DNA of 49,892 nucleotides from Bacteroides sp. (GTDB lineage: Bacteria > Bacteroidota > Bacteroidia > Bacteroidales > Muribaculaceae): contig JAAVCH010000023.1 in the NCBI GenBank assembly GCA_014802425.1, forward strand, positions 105,415 through 155,306, given 5' to 3'. A program made the translations under genes and the position numbers. The notes under the pieces were generated by a model that did not search any database, had not been told where the DNA came from, and was given only the letters and a program-made list of their open reading frames with translations. This document shows, one piece after another, positions 16,217 to 22,742 of this stretch; position 1 is the stretch's first letter; every line of letters starts with the position of its first letter.

Positions 16217-16582
16217 ATGAAGAGAATTCTAATAGTATTTCTGATTGCCTTAATTGTGGCGCCGTTTGTATCGGGTGCTCCAATAAGGGTTAATCCTACC
16301 GTTAAGAGTAAACGCCCTGTGACATCCAACATCCCACTCCTGCCGTTTGATCCTCCGGTCGAAATCACCTACGACCCGGACACCCGTGTGATTGAGGTCA
16401 CAGGCGACAACGACTGGCTCGACCATATCTTCCTATGTGATGAGTTCGGCAACTGGTTTCATGACGATAACTGGCTCCCGTATACATTCACTATTCCTGC
16501 CGACCATTCAGGAATCTGGGTCATTCGCATCTATGGTGCTGATAGTGATGACTGGGATATCTACGCAAAGATTGCCGTATGA
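16217..16582 (+). CDS. Small secreted protein, possible inhibitor of the adjacent C10 protease
   Basis: 121 residues with a clear signal peptide (MKRILIVFLIALIVAPFVSG, residues 1-20). The mature part of about 100 residues alternates short beta strands (VEITYDPDTRVIEVTGDND, LPYTFTIPADHSGIWVIRIYG), suggesting a small beta sandwich or barrel like DUF3244-type proteins. No Cys in the core except one. It is the first gene after a strong promoter and 51 bp before a C10 protease. In Bacteroides fragilis, C10 proteases are encoded next to small staphostatin-like inhibitors, so an inhibitor role is a reasonable inference from position and size. I cannot show sequence identity to a known inhibitor. Confidence 0.6.
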   Translation: MKRILIVFLIALIVAPFVSGAPIRVNPTVKSKRPVTSNIPLLPFDPPVEITYDPDTRVIEVTGDNDWLDHIFLCDEFGNWFHDDNWLPYTFTIPADHSGIWVIRIYGADSDDWDIYAKIAV

Positions 16583-16633
16583 GGAAAAACGAATGAAATC
16601 CTTTAATAACCTTTAATACTAACCCATCAGATT

Positions 16634-17971
16634 ATGAGAGTAAATTACTTTCTAATGGCATCATTGGGCCTGTTGCTTATTGGCGGATGCAACAGTGCCG
16701 GTGAGATGGAGTATCTGACTCAGTCGGATACTCCCGAAAGTCAGGAACATTCCGTTCCGACACGTTCCGTAGACGAAGCCATCGGTATTGCGGCCGAATG
16801 GTTCCGGATGGAGACCCCTACCCGGAGTGAAGACGCTAAAAGTATCGCTAACGTGGAATATCTCACTGCAGTGAGACCCGGTTCTGCGGCATCCGATACT
16901 TTACTGTATCTTATCAACTATACCGGCGAACGAGGATTTGCCATTGTCGGAGCACCGGTGACTTCTGACAACATCTATGCTTTTTCGGAAAAGGGAAGCA
17001 TATCATTGGCTGACACCGTTTCCAACAAGGGATTCGCGTCCTTTATTCATGCTACTGGAGCCGCGGTGTATGCCAGTATGGCTGAATCTGTTTCCGAGAC
17101 ACGTGTGTCTATTATAGATCCGGGTATAGGAATCAATCCACCTTCCACAACCTATTCTAAGCTTATTCGCGAAGCGAAACCTATGCTTCCGGAATCAGTT
17201 GCGAATTGGACTCAAGAATATCCCTATAATCAGTACTGTCCGTTCATTAACGGTGTTCAAGGAGTGGTCGGGTGTGTGCCCCTTGCAATCGGCCAGCTTT
17301 TAGCCTACTATAAGGCTCCCGAATCAATCTCAGGGACCAAGCTGAATTGGGATGCCATCAACAACGGAAATGTCACCATGATATCTTTTCTATTACAGGA
17401 GTTGGCATCTTCCAACTATTGTAATTCTTATTATAAGGCTATATTTGAAGGTGATAAAGTGGTTGGGTATGATCCCACCGTTCGGTCGACTGCTGCCAGA
17501 AAAGAATCTGTAGTTTTTTCAAAGCTAGGATTTGGAGTTGATAACTGCTTTGATAATTTTTCTATGTCTACTGAGGCTAATCGTGATAAGATTTTTGGAT
17601 TCATGGATGGGTCACTCAGTGAATCAAGATATCCCAAAGCTCCTATTATAATAGAGGGTAGTTTTTATGATACTGATAATGATAAGTCTTCTGGTCGTCA
17701 CTGTTTTGTTGTAGATGGGTATCAGGAGATAGGTACCTATTCGACCATATTTGAAGGAAATCCTCTTATGTCGGTTACCATATATTTACATTGCATATGG
17801 GGAGACAATCGTCCGGGAGCCAATGGATATTATAGATTTTATCCTGATGCAGATAAAATCGGAAATATGAATTCTACCGGTTTTAATTACGGATATTACT
17901 ATCTTAAGCCTGAGGTGTATGGTAAGTACATACCTCCTGTGAGTATAGGAGCAGGGATTGTAAAACCATAA
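16634..17971 (+). CDS. C10 family cysteine protease (streptopain-like), lipoprotein
   Basis: 445 residues. A lipoprotein signal ends LLIGGC (Cys19). Residues about 40-140 form the Spi/streptopain pro-domain (SVDEAIGIAAEWFRMET, VEYLTAVRPGS, LLYLINYTGERGFAIVGAP). The protease domain begins near the NWTQEYPYNQYCPF stretch. The catalytic Cys is Cys214 in VVGCVPLAIGQLLAYY, and His356 lies in SGRHCFVVDGY. The later HCIWGDNRPGANGYY holds the conserved Trp. All key residues are present, so the enzyme should be active after removal of the pro-domain. The coding part from about 17400 is AT-rich with codons unlike neighbouring genes, which suggests transfer. The exact targets are unknown. Confidence 0.9.
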   Translation: MRVNYFLMASLGLLLIGGCNSAGEMEYLTQSDTPESQEHSVPTRSVDEAIGIAAEWFRMETPTRSEDAKSIANVEYLTAVRPGSAASDTLLYLINYTGERGFAIVGAPVTSDNIYAFSEKGSISLADTVSNKGFASFIHATGAAVYASMAESVSETRVSIIDPGIGINPPSTTYSKLIREAKPMLPESVANWTQEYPYNQYCPFINGVQGVVGCVPLAIGQLLAYYKAPESISGTKLNWDAINNGNVTMISFLLQELASSNYCNSYYKAIFEGDKVVGYDPTVRSTAARKESVVFSKLGFGVDNCFDNFSMSTEANRDKIFGFMDGSLSESRYPKAPIIIEGSFYDTDNDKSSGRHCFVVDGYQEIGTYSTIFEGNPLMSVTIYLHCIWGDNRPGANGYYRFYPDADKIGNMNSTGFNYGYYYLKPEVYGKYIPPVSIGAGIVKP

Positions 17972-18095
17972 GATGAATGCCAGTATATTGGGTAATAAGG
18001 CATCATGGTAATAGATGGGAGATATTCCTCTTTAAGCAATTTGTGTACTGTGTTTTGGTGTTTATAGTGCCCTATACGTTTAAAATACTGATGAT

Positions 18096-18884
18096 ATGAA
18101 AAAACTATTACTTTTTTTGGCTGCCTTTATGTGCTTTGCATATAGCGGCGCGCAGGAGAATCCCGTCAACCTGAAGCAAGGCCTCCGCTACATTGAGGAG
18201 CAGACTGTACTCGCAAAGCCGTCAACATTTTACGGTTATCTGATTGACGGTACGACCACTATTGCCGGAAAGAAGGCGCTGCAGGTCTGGAACATCTCCG
18301 TCCCCACCTATGAGAAACGCGAAGTGGCGGCATATCTTCATGTCGACGGCACTAAGGTGTACCAGCTCGGATATGAGGGTACCGAAGGTGAGGACACGTG
18401 GTTCCTGATCTATGATTTCGGGCTTCAACCCGGAGATGAGATGGAAGGGTACGGCCTCCTGTCGGCTACTCCGGAAAAGTATCTGTACAAGTGTGTTGAA
18501 GTTAAGGAAGACCCTAAGTATAATGGCTTGAAGGTCATGACTCTGACCGCGGCCTCTGCCGAATCCCCTGACTACTGGACGGACGGCATGGAGAATCCGC
18601 AATGGATTGTAGGCGTTGGTAGCACCGGAGGATTGTTGAACCCCACCTCCGCTTTCTGGGTAAGCGACAGTGCATCTCATCTGGAAGAGGTTTCGGACGG
18701 GACGGAAGTACTCTTCTCTTTCCTTGGCAATAGCGCGGTAGAGGAGTTGGAGAGCGGTCTTAGCGGGACTGAGGCTGTCTATGACCTTAACGGCAGTAAG
18801 CTACCGATGTCGCCCGATGCTCTTCAACCGGGGGTGTATGTCGTACGTGACGGTGGTGCTACCCGCAAGATAATGGTAAAGTAA
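18096..18884 (+). CDS. Secreted protein with type IX-like C-terminal sorting tail, first copy
   Basis: 262 residues with a signal peptide ending near SGAQ (residue 20). The body contains FLIYDFGLQPGDEMEGY (about 104-120) and PQWIVGVGSTGGLL (about 168-181). Similar DF-L-PGD and W-I-G-GS motifs recur in secreted Bacteroidota proteins of unknown role. The last 37 residues (AVYDLNGSKLPMSPDALQPG, then VYVV and RKIMVK) have the form of a short type A sorting domain used for type IX secretion. A homologue lies at 20475. It follows the C10 protease by 124 bp and may be part of its cassette. I assign no enzymatic function. Confidence 0.75.
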   Translation: MKKLLLFLAAFMCFAYSGAQENPVNLKQGLRYIEEQTVLAKPSTFYGYLIDGTTTIAGKKALQVWNISVPTYEKREVAAYLHVDGTKVYQLGYEGTEGEDTWFLIYDFGLQPGDEMEGYGLLSATPEKYLYKCVEVKEDPKYNGLKVMTLTAASAESPDYWTDGMENPQWIVGVGSTGGLLNPTSAFWVSDSASHLEEVSDGTEVLFSFLGNSAVEELESGLSGTEAVYDLNGSKLPMSPDALQPGVYVVRDGGATRKIMVK

Positions 18885-18992
18885 ATTTTGGCCGGCTGAT
18901 ACGGCGGAAAAATGAATCTCTCCGTACTGTCCCGGATATTTAAGCATACCGGTGAATCCTGGAAGACTTCAATTCCGATAGATAAGTAGTGA

Positions 18993-19031
18993 TGTGGCCT
19001 GTCGCGTTATTTTTGACTGCGGCGGGCCACA
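18993..19031. repeat. Long hairpin 3' of the first cassette
   Basis: TGTGGCCTGTCGC (18993-19005) pairs with GCGGCGGGCCACA (19019-19031), 13 pairs including two G-T. It has no good T run, so termination is uncertain. A related hairpin with a similar GTCGC...GCGGCGGG core and the same AAGTAGTGA just before it lies at 21304-21337. Confidence 0.6.
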
Positions 19032-19093
19032 GGTTTCATCGTCTATGCGGCAGCCGGACTGAGATATGATAAAATCAACTGAACATTTAAGAT

Positions 19094-19708
19094 ATGAATA
19101 GAGTGACAAAGTATGCTGACGTTGCGAAAAGAGTGCTGGTCGTCGCAGGGATGTGTATTGCAGGTCTTTCGTCGGAGTCCCGCACTCCGGGGGAAACGCC
19201 GGAGCTGCCGCCGTATAAGGGGCAGGTGCTGTACGAGTGTACCCCGGCGGTGAAGGAGGTGAGGCTCACCACGAAGGATCCTCTTGCACGTAAGAAAAAG
19301 GTGAAGTTCATGCCCGACGGACAGATCAGCCAGTCGATGCTTACGTACGACACGGAAGGATACCCGATAGGGTGCCATCTCACTTTCCACGGCAACAGTA
19401 TGGGGGTGGCGATTGCCTATGATTCCATACGTCGCCCTTCCGGCATAGAGATTGAAAGCAACTTCATAGGAGCCCGGGACACCGTGCGTGTCGAAAACCG
19501 CTATGCGGCCGACGGCCATCTTGCCGGGCGCCGGGCTGTAAACCCCAATACAGGTCGTCTTCTCATGGAATACGATTACTCCGAGACGCACACCGACACT
19601 GCGGGCAACTGGATTTCCCGCCAAGTGCGTCAGATCCGCCATTCGGCGAAATCCGGTGTGGCCGACACCACCTCCTACACCGAAACGCGCAGGCTCAAGT
19701 ATTTTTAG
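19094..19708 (+). CDS. Secreted protein of unknown function
   Basis: 204 residues with a plausible signal peptide (VLVVAGMCIAGLSS, about residues 13-26) after a basic N-terminus. The mature part has repeated short beta-hairpin patterns (KVKFMPDGQISQSMLTYDTEGYPIG, RVENRYAADGHLAG, LLMEYDYSETHTDTAGNWISRQV, ETRRLKYF), the G-NW and ETR-L-Y ending being a style seen in many Bacteroidales exported proteins with RHS-like or MORN-like strands. Only one or two Cys, no catalytic motif recognised. It sits between the two C10 cassettes and is more GC-rich than they are. The start at 19094 has the best upstream spacing. Confidence 0.65.
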   Translation: MNRVTKYADVAKRVLVVAGMCIAGLSSESRTPGETPELPPYKGQVLYECTPAVKEVRLTTKDPLARKKKVKFMPDGQISQSMLTYDTEGYPIGCHLTFHGNSMGVAIAYDSIRRPSGIEIESNFIGARDTVRVENRYAADGHLAGRRAVNPNTGRLLMEYDYSETHTDTAGNWISRQVRQIRHSAKSGVADTTSYTETRRLKYF

Positions 19709-19835
19709 ACCGTCAGGCGTGCGTTCTGCGCCCGCCTGTCATAATTTAAAACGGGGTGTCATGTCAGGTGAGGAATCAGAGGATGTAATGCGCTGATTGA
19801 TAGTAATATAAAATTCGGATTGTCATATTATTATA

Positions 19836-19868
19836 TTTGGATGCATATTGCTTTCCTACTTATCGTTG
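19836..19868 (+). promoter_or_regulatory. Degenerate copy of the C10 cassette promoter
   Basis: TTTG (19836-19839), 21-nt spacer and TATCGTTG (19861-19868), one base off TAnnTTTG. Flanking bases (TGTCATATT before, and TTTGGAKGCATAT across the -33) match the intact promoter at 16153-16185, so the two share ancestry. Activity of this copy may be lowered by the altered -7. It lies 137 bp before the pseudogene at 20005; the 296-bp gap holds no gene. Confidence 0.5.
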
Positions 19869-20004
19869 TAACCGTAAAACTGTTCAATCTCGCTGATATG
19901 AGAAAGTTGAGACGGCACGGATAGGACCCTACAGGCAATCATCCTAATTAAAATCTCGGAATAAGTTTAAACAACTTCAATAATAACCTTTAAATTCACC
20001 CGCT

Positions 20005-20412
20005 ATGAAGAGATTTTACTTCTTCGTACTGATAGGCGTATTGATTGGCGCCATCGGATGCAGTAGGTAGGATCTTCCTCTCTCACAAGCTGAGTTACAG
20101 CCGGAAGCTTCTGCCGTTCCGGCAAACATGCGTTCGCTCGACGAAGCCCTGATTGAAGCTCAGGATATCATCGCGGCGATGACAGGAGAAGACGGTGTCC
20201 GCGCCACACAAGAACGGGCAATCAAGAGTGTGGAACTTGTCACCAACAGCACCGTTACCCGTGGCGCAGAAACCGACACAGTCCTTTACCTTGTCAACTA
20301 TCAGGAAGGAGGCTTTGCCCTTCTTGGACGCCCGAAGCTGTCACGACCCGTCTACGCCTTCTCAGATGAAGGGAGTGTCTTTCTAAGGAGTCAAAAGAAG
20401 GCTGTGATATAG
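20005..20412 (+). pseudogene. Broken C10 protease remnant: signal and pro-domain only, with an in-frame TAG
   Basis: An ATG at 20005 starts a lipoprotein signal (MKRFYFFVLIGVLIGAIGC). A TAG stop follows three codons after the lipobox Cys (20068-20070). The same frame then continues without a break through a Spi/streptopain pro-domain (MRSLDEALIEAQDIIA, TDTVLYLVNYQEGGFALLG, PVYAFSDEGSVFL) and stops at 20412. The protease domain is absent. The pro-domain matches that of the intact gene at 16634. Either this is decay of a second C10 gene, or a stand-alone pro-domain (which could act as an inhibitor, as the Streptococcus Spi protein does) made by read-through. Decay is more likely. Confidence 0.8.
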
Positions 20413-20474
20413 GAGGTCTTCAAGCCAAGAACTTAAGAATCTATGGTCGTTTTGGAATCAATAAGTAAGCATAT

Positions 20475-21260
20475 ATGAAAACACGAATTTTACTATTCGG
20501 AATCTTCTGCATGATTGCGGGAGTCTTCTCTATGAAGGGAGCTGAGGTCGCTCAGCCGGAGAACGTTCAGGAGGGGATGACATATAGGGTATGTTATTCC
20601 ACACTTCCGACTCCTGCCAGCGGCATATTACTAAACTATGCTGTGTTTAAAGTCGATGGGAAAGAAACCCTCGGAGGGGTAGAGGCATATAAAGTGTTGC
20701 AGTTAAATGCTTTTTATGATGCAGATTTGGTGGTAGGCCATATCTCTACAATCGGAAAGAAGCTTTATCTTCGGCATGAACAGGAGTGGAGGCTGATATG
20801 TGACTTCGGTCTTCAACCCGGAGAAACCGTGGAAGGATATGTAAGCAATAATTTTGGCAAGCGTCTGTTCAAATGCCTCTCCATTCAGGACAGTCCCCGT
20901 TATGGCGGTTGGAAAACAATGACCATCGCAATGCTGGATCCTGAAAAATCGGATATGGACTGGGAGAAGGCCGAAACGACCGAATGGATAATCGGTGTCG
21001 GTGTGAGCCAAGAGGTGGTATATCAGTCACCTGTCGGTATGAAGGGTGAACATCTTATGGACCTTGAGTCTCTCAATTGGGAAGGTGAGACAATCTTTAA
21101 TGCCCCCACTGCGGAAGTGGAAATGATTACGGCGCCTTCGGAAGGCGGGGAAGTCTACGACCTGAGCGGCCGGCGTGTACTCGCCTCGCCCGACGCTCTT
21201 CCCGCCGGCATCTACATCCTCCGTACCGGAGCGTATGCCCGTAAGATCACAGTGCGGTGA
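20475..21260 (+). CDS. Secreted protein with type IX-like C-terminal sorting tail, second copy
   Basis: 261 residues with a signal peptide of about 23 residues. It is a homologue of the protein at 18096: LICDFGLQPGETVEGY (about 108-123), TEWIIGVGV (about 173-181) and a C-terminal tail VYDLSGRRVLASPDALPAG, with YILR and RKITVR, align with it. The tail is a closer match to a type A sorting domain than in the first copy. The body has diverged strongly, so the duplication is old or the copies were acquired separately. It lies 62 bp after the broken C10 remnant and ends the island. Confidence 0.75.
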   Translation: MKTRILLFGIFCMIAGVFSMKGAEVAQPENVQEGMTYRVCYSTLPTPASGILLNYAVFKVDGKETLGGVEAYKVLQLNAFYDADLVVGHISTIGKKLYLRHEQEWRLICDFGLQPGETVEGYVSNNFGKRLFKCLSIQDSPRYGGWKTMTIAMLDPEKSDMDWEKAETTEWIIGVGVSQEVVYQSPVGMKGEHLMDLESLNWEGETIFNAPTAEVEMITAPSEGGEVYDLSGRRVLASPDALPAGIYILRTGAYARKITVR

Positions 21261-21303
21261 TGTCGCCGGCTCCCGTCCTGCGTAAGCATTGTAAGTAGTG
21301 ACG

Positions 21304-21337
21304 GCGTCCCGTCGCAGCCTCGGCCGCGGCGGGACGC
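21304..21337. repeat. Long hairpin 3' of the second cassette
   Basis: GCGTCCCGTCGC (21304-21315) pairs with GCGGCGGGACGC (21326-21337), 12 pairs with one G-T. It sits 43 bp after the stop and is related in core and left flank to the hairpin at 18993-19031. It may act as a terminator or processing site. Confidence 0.6.
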
Positions 21338-21365
21338 TAAGCGTAATGGGAAGGCGCTGCAATAT

Positions 21366-21402
21366 GGAGAAAGGGCTGAATGGCGGTTAAGCCATTCAGC
21401 CC
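21366..21402 (-). terminator. Terminator of tRNA-Arg
   Basis: A perfect 12-bp stem, GGGCTGAATGGC (21373-21384) with GCCATTCAGCCC (21391-21402). On the minus strand the stem is followed by TTTCTCC, a short T-rich end. It lies 23 bp beyond the 3' end of the tRNA. Confidence 0.75.
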
Positions 21403-21425
21403 GATGACACGGAAGTCAGTGCCTG

Positions 21426-21497
21426 TACCCCCGTGGGGAGTCGAACCCCAATCGATGGAACCGGAATCCATTATTCTATCCATTGAACTACGGAGGC
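21426..21497 (-). tRNA. tRNA-Arg (anticodon CCG)
   Basis: The minus strand folds into a full cloverleaf: acceptor GCCTCCG with CGGGGGT, anticodon stem ATGGA/TCCAT around the loop TTCCGGT (anticodon CCG, reading CGG), and T arm TGGGG TTCGACT CCCCA. The discriminator is A. CCA is not encoded and must be added. It has its own promoter and terminator. Confidence 0.95.
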
Positions 21498-21533
21498 GTG
21501 CAGGGCGGAAGCCTGCGGATTCGGTTTGAGTTG

Positions 21534-21565
21534 CAAAGTTAATGATTAATTCGGGAGTTTGCAAC
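21534..21565 (-). promoter_or_regulatory. Promoter of tRNA-Arg
   Basis: On the minus strand: GTTG (21565-21562), 20-nt spacer and TAACTTTG (21541-21534). The expected transcript start is about 30 bp upstream of the tRNA. Confidence 0.8.
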
Positions 21566-21665
21566 GCTTTCCGCGAATTTATGGTTGATCAGCGTGATTT
21601 TTCGGCGCCGCGCACCGGCCTTCGCCCGGCAGACCCGGCTGAAATATGCTTCTGGATTCAGGCGA

Positions 21666-21697
21666 TTTGCGTATGTCGTGGAAAATTGGTAACTTTG
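21666..21697 (+). promoter_or_regulatory. Promoter of rpsO
   Basis: TTTG (21666-21669), 20-nt spacer and TAACTTTG (21690-21697), an exact match to the Bacteroidota form. The predicted start near 21704 leaves a leader of about 97 nt. Confidence 0.85.
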
Positions 21698-21711
21698 CGT
21701 GCTTTTTGAGT

Positions 21712-21755
21712 AAAGGCCGGCCGAGGACGGGAGATCCGAGGCCGCAAAGGCCTTT
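21712..21755 (+). promoter_or_regulatory. Structured rpsO leader, candidate S15 autoregulatory element
   Basis: AAAGGCC (21712-21718) pairs with GGCCTTT (21749-21755). Inside it GGCC (21719-21722) pairs with GGCC (21740-21743), and GGA/TCC can close an apical loop. The outer stem is followed by a fourth T, so it could also act as a weak terminator. S15 represses its own mRNA through structured leaders in several phyla. The Bacteroidota form is inferred here. Confidence 0.5.
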
Positions 21756-21800
21756 TGATAAAGGTGAAATCCTACAATAATCATTTAATTATCTCCAATC

Positions 21801-22076
21801 ATGCATCTTTCCACTGAAGAAAAGAAGGAAATCTTCGCAAAGTACGGTCAGGGCGCCAATGACACCGGCAGCCCCGAAAGCCAGATCGCTCTCTTCTCCG
21901 TGCGCATCAAGCACCTCACGGAGCACCTTAAGGCCAACCACAAGGACTACGCTACAGCACGCGCCCTGAAGGCCCTCGTAGGTCAGCGCCGCAGCCTCCT
22001 TGACTACCTCATCCGCAAGGACATCAACCGTTACCGCGCGATCATCGCCCAGAAAGAACTCGGTATCCGCAAATAA
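21801..22076 (+). CDS. rpsO: 30S ribosomal protein uS15
   Basis: uS15 binds 16S helices 20-22 and helps bridge the subunits. 91 residues, close to the usual 89. Family landmarks: GANDTGSPESQIALFSVRIKHLTEHLK and KDYATARALKALVGQRRSLLDYL, then RYRAIIAQKELGIRK. Single-gene operon with its own promoter, structured leader and downstream terminator. Confidence 0.98.
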   Translation: MHLSTEEKKEIFAKYGQGANDTGSPESQIALFSVRIKHLTEHLKANHKDYATARALKALVGQRRSLLDYLIRKDINRYRAIIAQKELGIRK

Positions 22077-22103
22077 GCCGGGTACGCCGACAACGACTCA
22101 TGC

Positions 22104-22149
22104 CACGCGCCGGAGAGATGCATTCTCACCGGCGCGTGCTGTTTTTTTT
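22104..22149 (+). terminator. Intrinsic terminator of rpsO
   Basis: CACGCGCCGG and CCGGCGCGTG form a long stem with inner GAG/CTC pairs, followed after CTG by eight T (to 22149). It lies 27 bp after the rpsO stop. Confidence 0.9.
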
Positions 22150-22193
22150 ACCATTTTTTCCACGCGGATATCACAAAAGTTAACTTTTTTTTG

Positions 22194-22236
22194 TAGCTTT
22201 GCCTTATTTTACGGGCGACCCTACTGCGGCAGGGTC
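22194..22236 (+). promoter_or_regulatory. -7 element and leader hairpin upstream of the VanZ gene
   Basis: TAGCTTTG at 22194-22201 is a good -7 match, but the -33 is poor. In the leader, GACCCT (22217-22222) pairs perfectly with AGGGTC (22231-22236) around an 8-nt loop, 33 bp before the start codon. This probably starts the VanZ-tamB-tamL transcript. Confidence 0.55.
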
Positions 22237-22268
22237 ATATCCCCTGTGACCTAACAGCTTTACTCCGG

Positions 22269-22721
22269 ATGCATTCTTCAGCAGTAGAGAAAATACACCG
22301 GCTCATGAGCCGTGTGCCCCACTGGCTTCTCACCGCCGTGTGCCTCGCGGCGATCCTGTACCTGACGCTCGTGCCCGACCCGCTCGGCGACGACAGTCCG
22401 TCGCTCTTCGAGGGAGCCGACAAGGTGGCCCACGGCATCATGTTCTTCGGCCTCGTGCTCTGCGCCCTCTTCGACGCGCAGCGCGCCCGCGGCTGGCGCG
22501 CGGTGCCGTTGCCGGGGGTGGCTCTGGCCACCGTTCTCGGCATGGGCGCCGGCATCGGCATAGAATACCTCCAGCGGGCGATGGACCTCGGCCGCGGATT
22601 CGAGGGCGCCGACATGGCCGCCGACGCAGTCGGGGCCGTAGTGGCCGGCGCCCTCTGGACATTCATCGGCGGCGCCCTGTGCGCCGGCCCCTCCCGCCAC
22701 GATACTTCTGACAACAGCTAA
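22269..22721 (+). CDS. VanZ family membrane protein
   Basis: 150 residues with about four membrane helices. VanZ-family motifs are visible: LYLTLVPDP after the first helix, ADKVAHGIMFFGL (about 49-61) and IEYLQRAMDLGRGFEGADMAADAVGA (about 99-124). The founding VanZ gives low-level teicoplanin resistance, but most family members are housekeeping membrane proteins of unknown role, so a resistance call is not justified. It lies 21 bp upstream of tamB and is likely cotranscribed. Confidence 0.85.
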   Translation: MHSSAVEKIHRLMSRVPHWLLTAVCLAAILYLTLVPDPLGDDSPSLFEGADKVAHGIMFFGLVLCALFDAQRARGWRAVPLPGVALATVLGMGAGIGIEYLQRAMDLGRGFEGADMAADAVGAVVAGALWTFIGGALCAGPSRHDTSDNS

Positions 22722-22742
22722 GCCCAACGACCTCACTCCCTT

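Noticed and set aside
22269-22721. Glycopeptide resistance through VanZ
   Set aside because: No other van genes are present, and most VanZ-family proteins have no resistance role.
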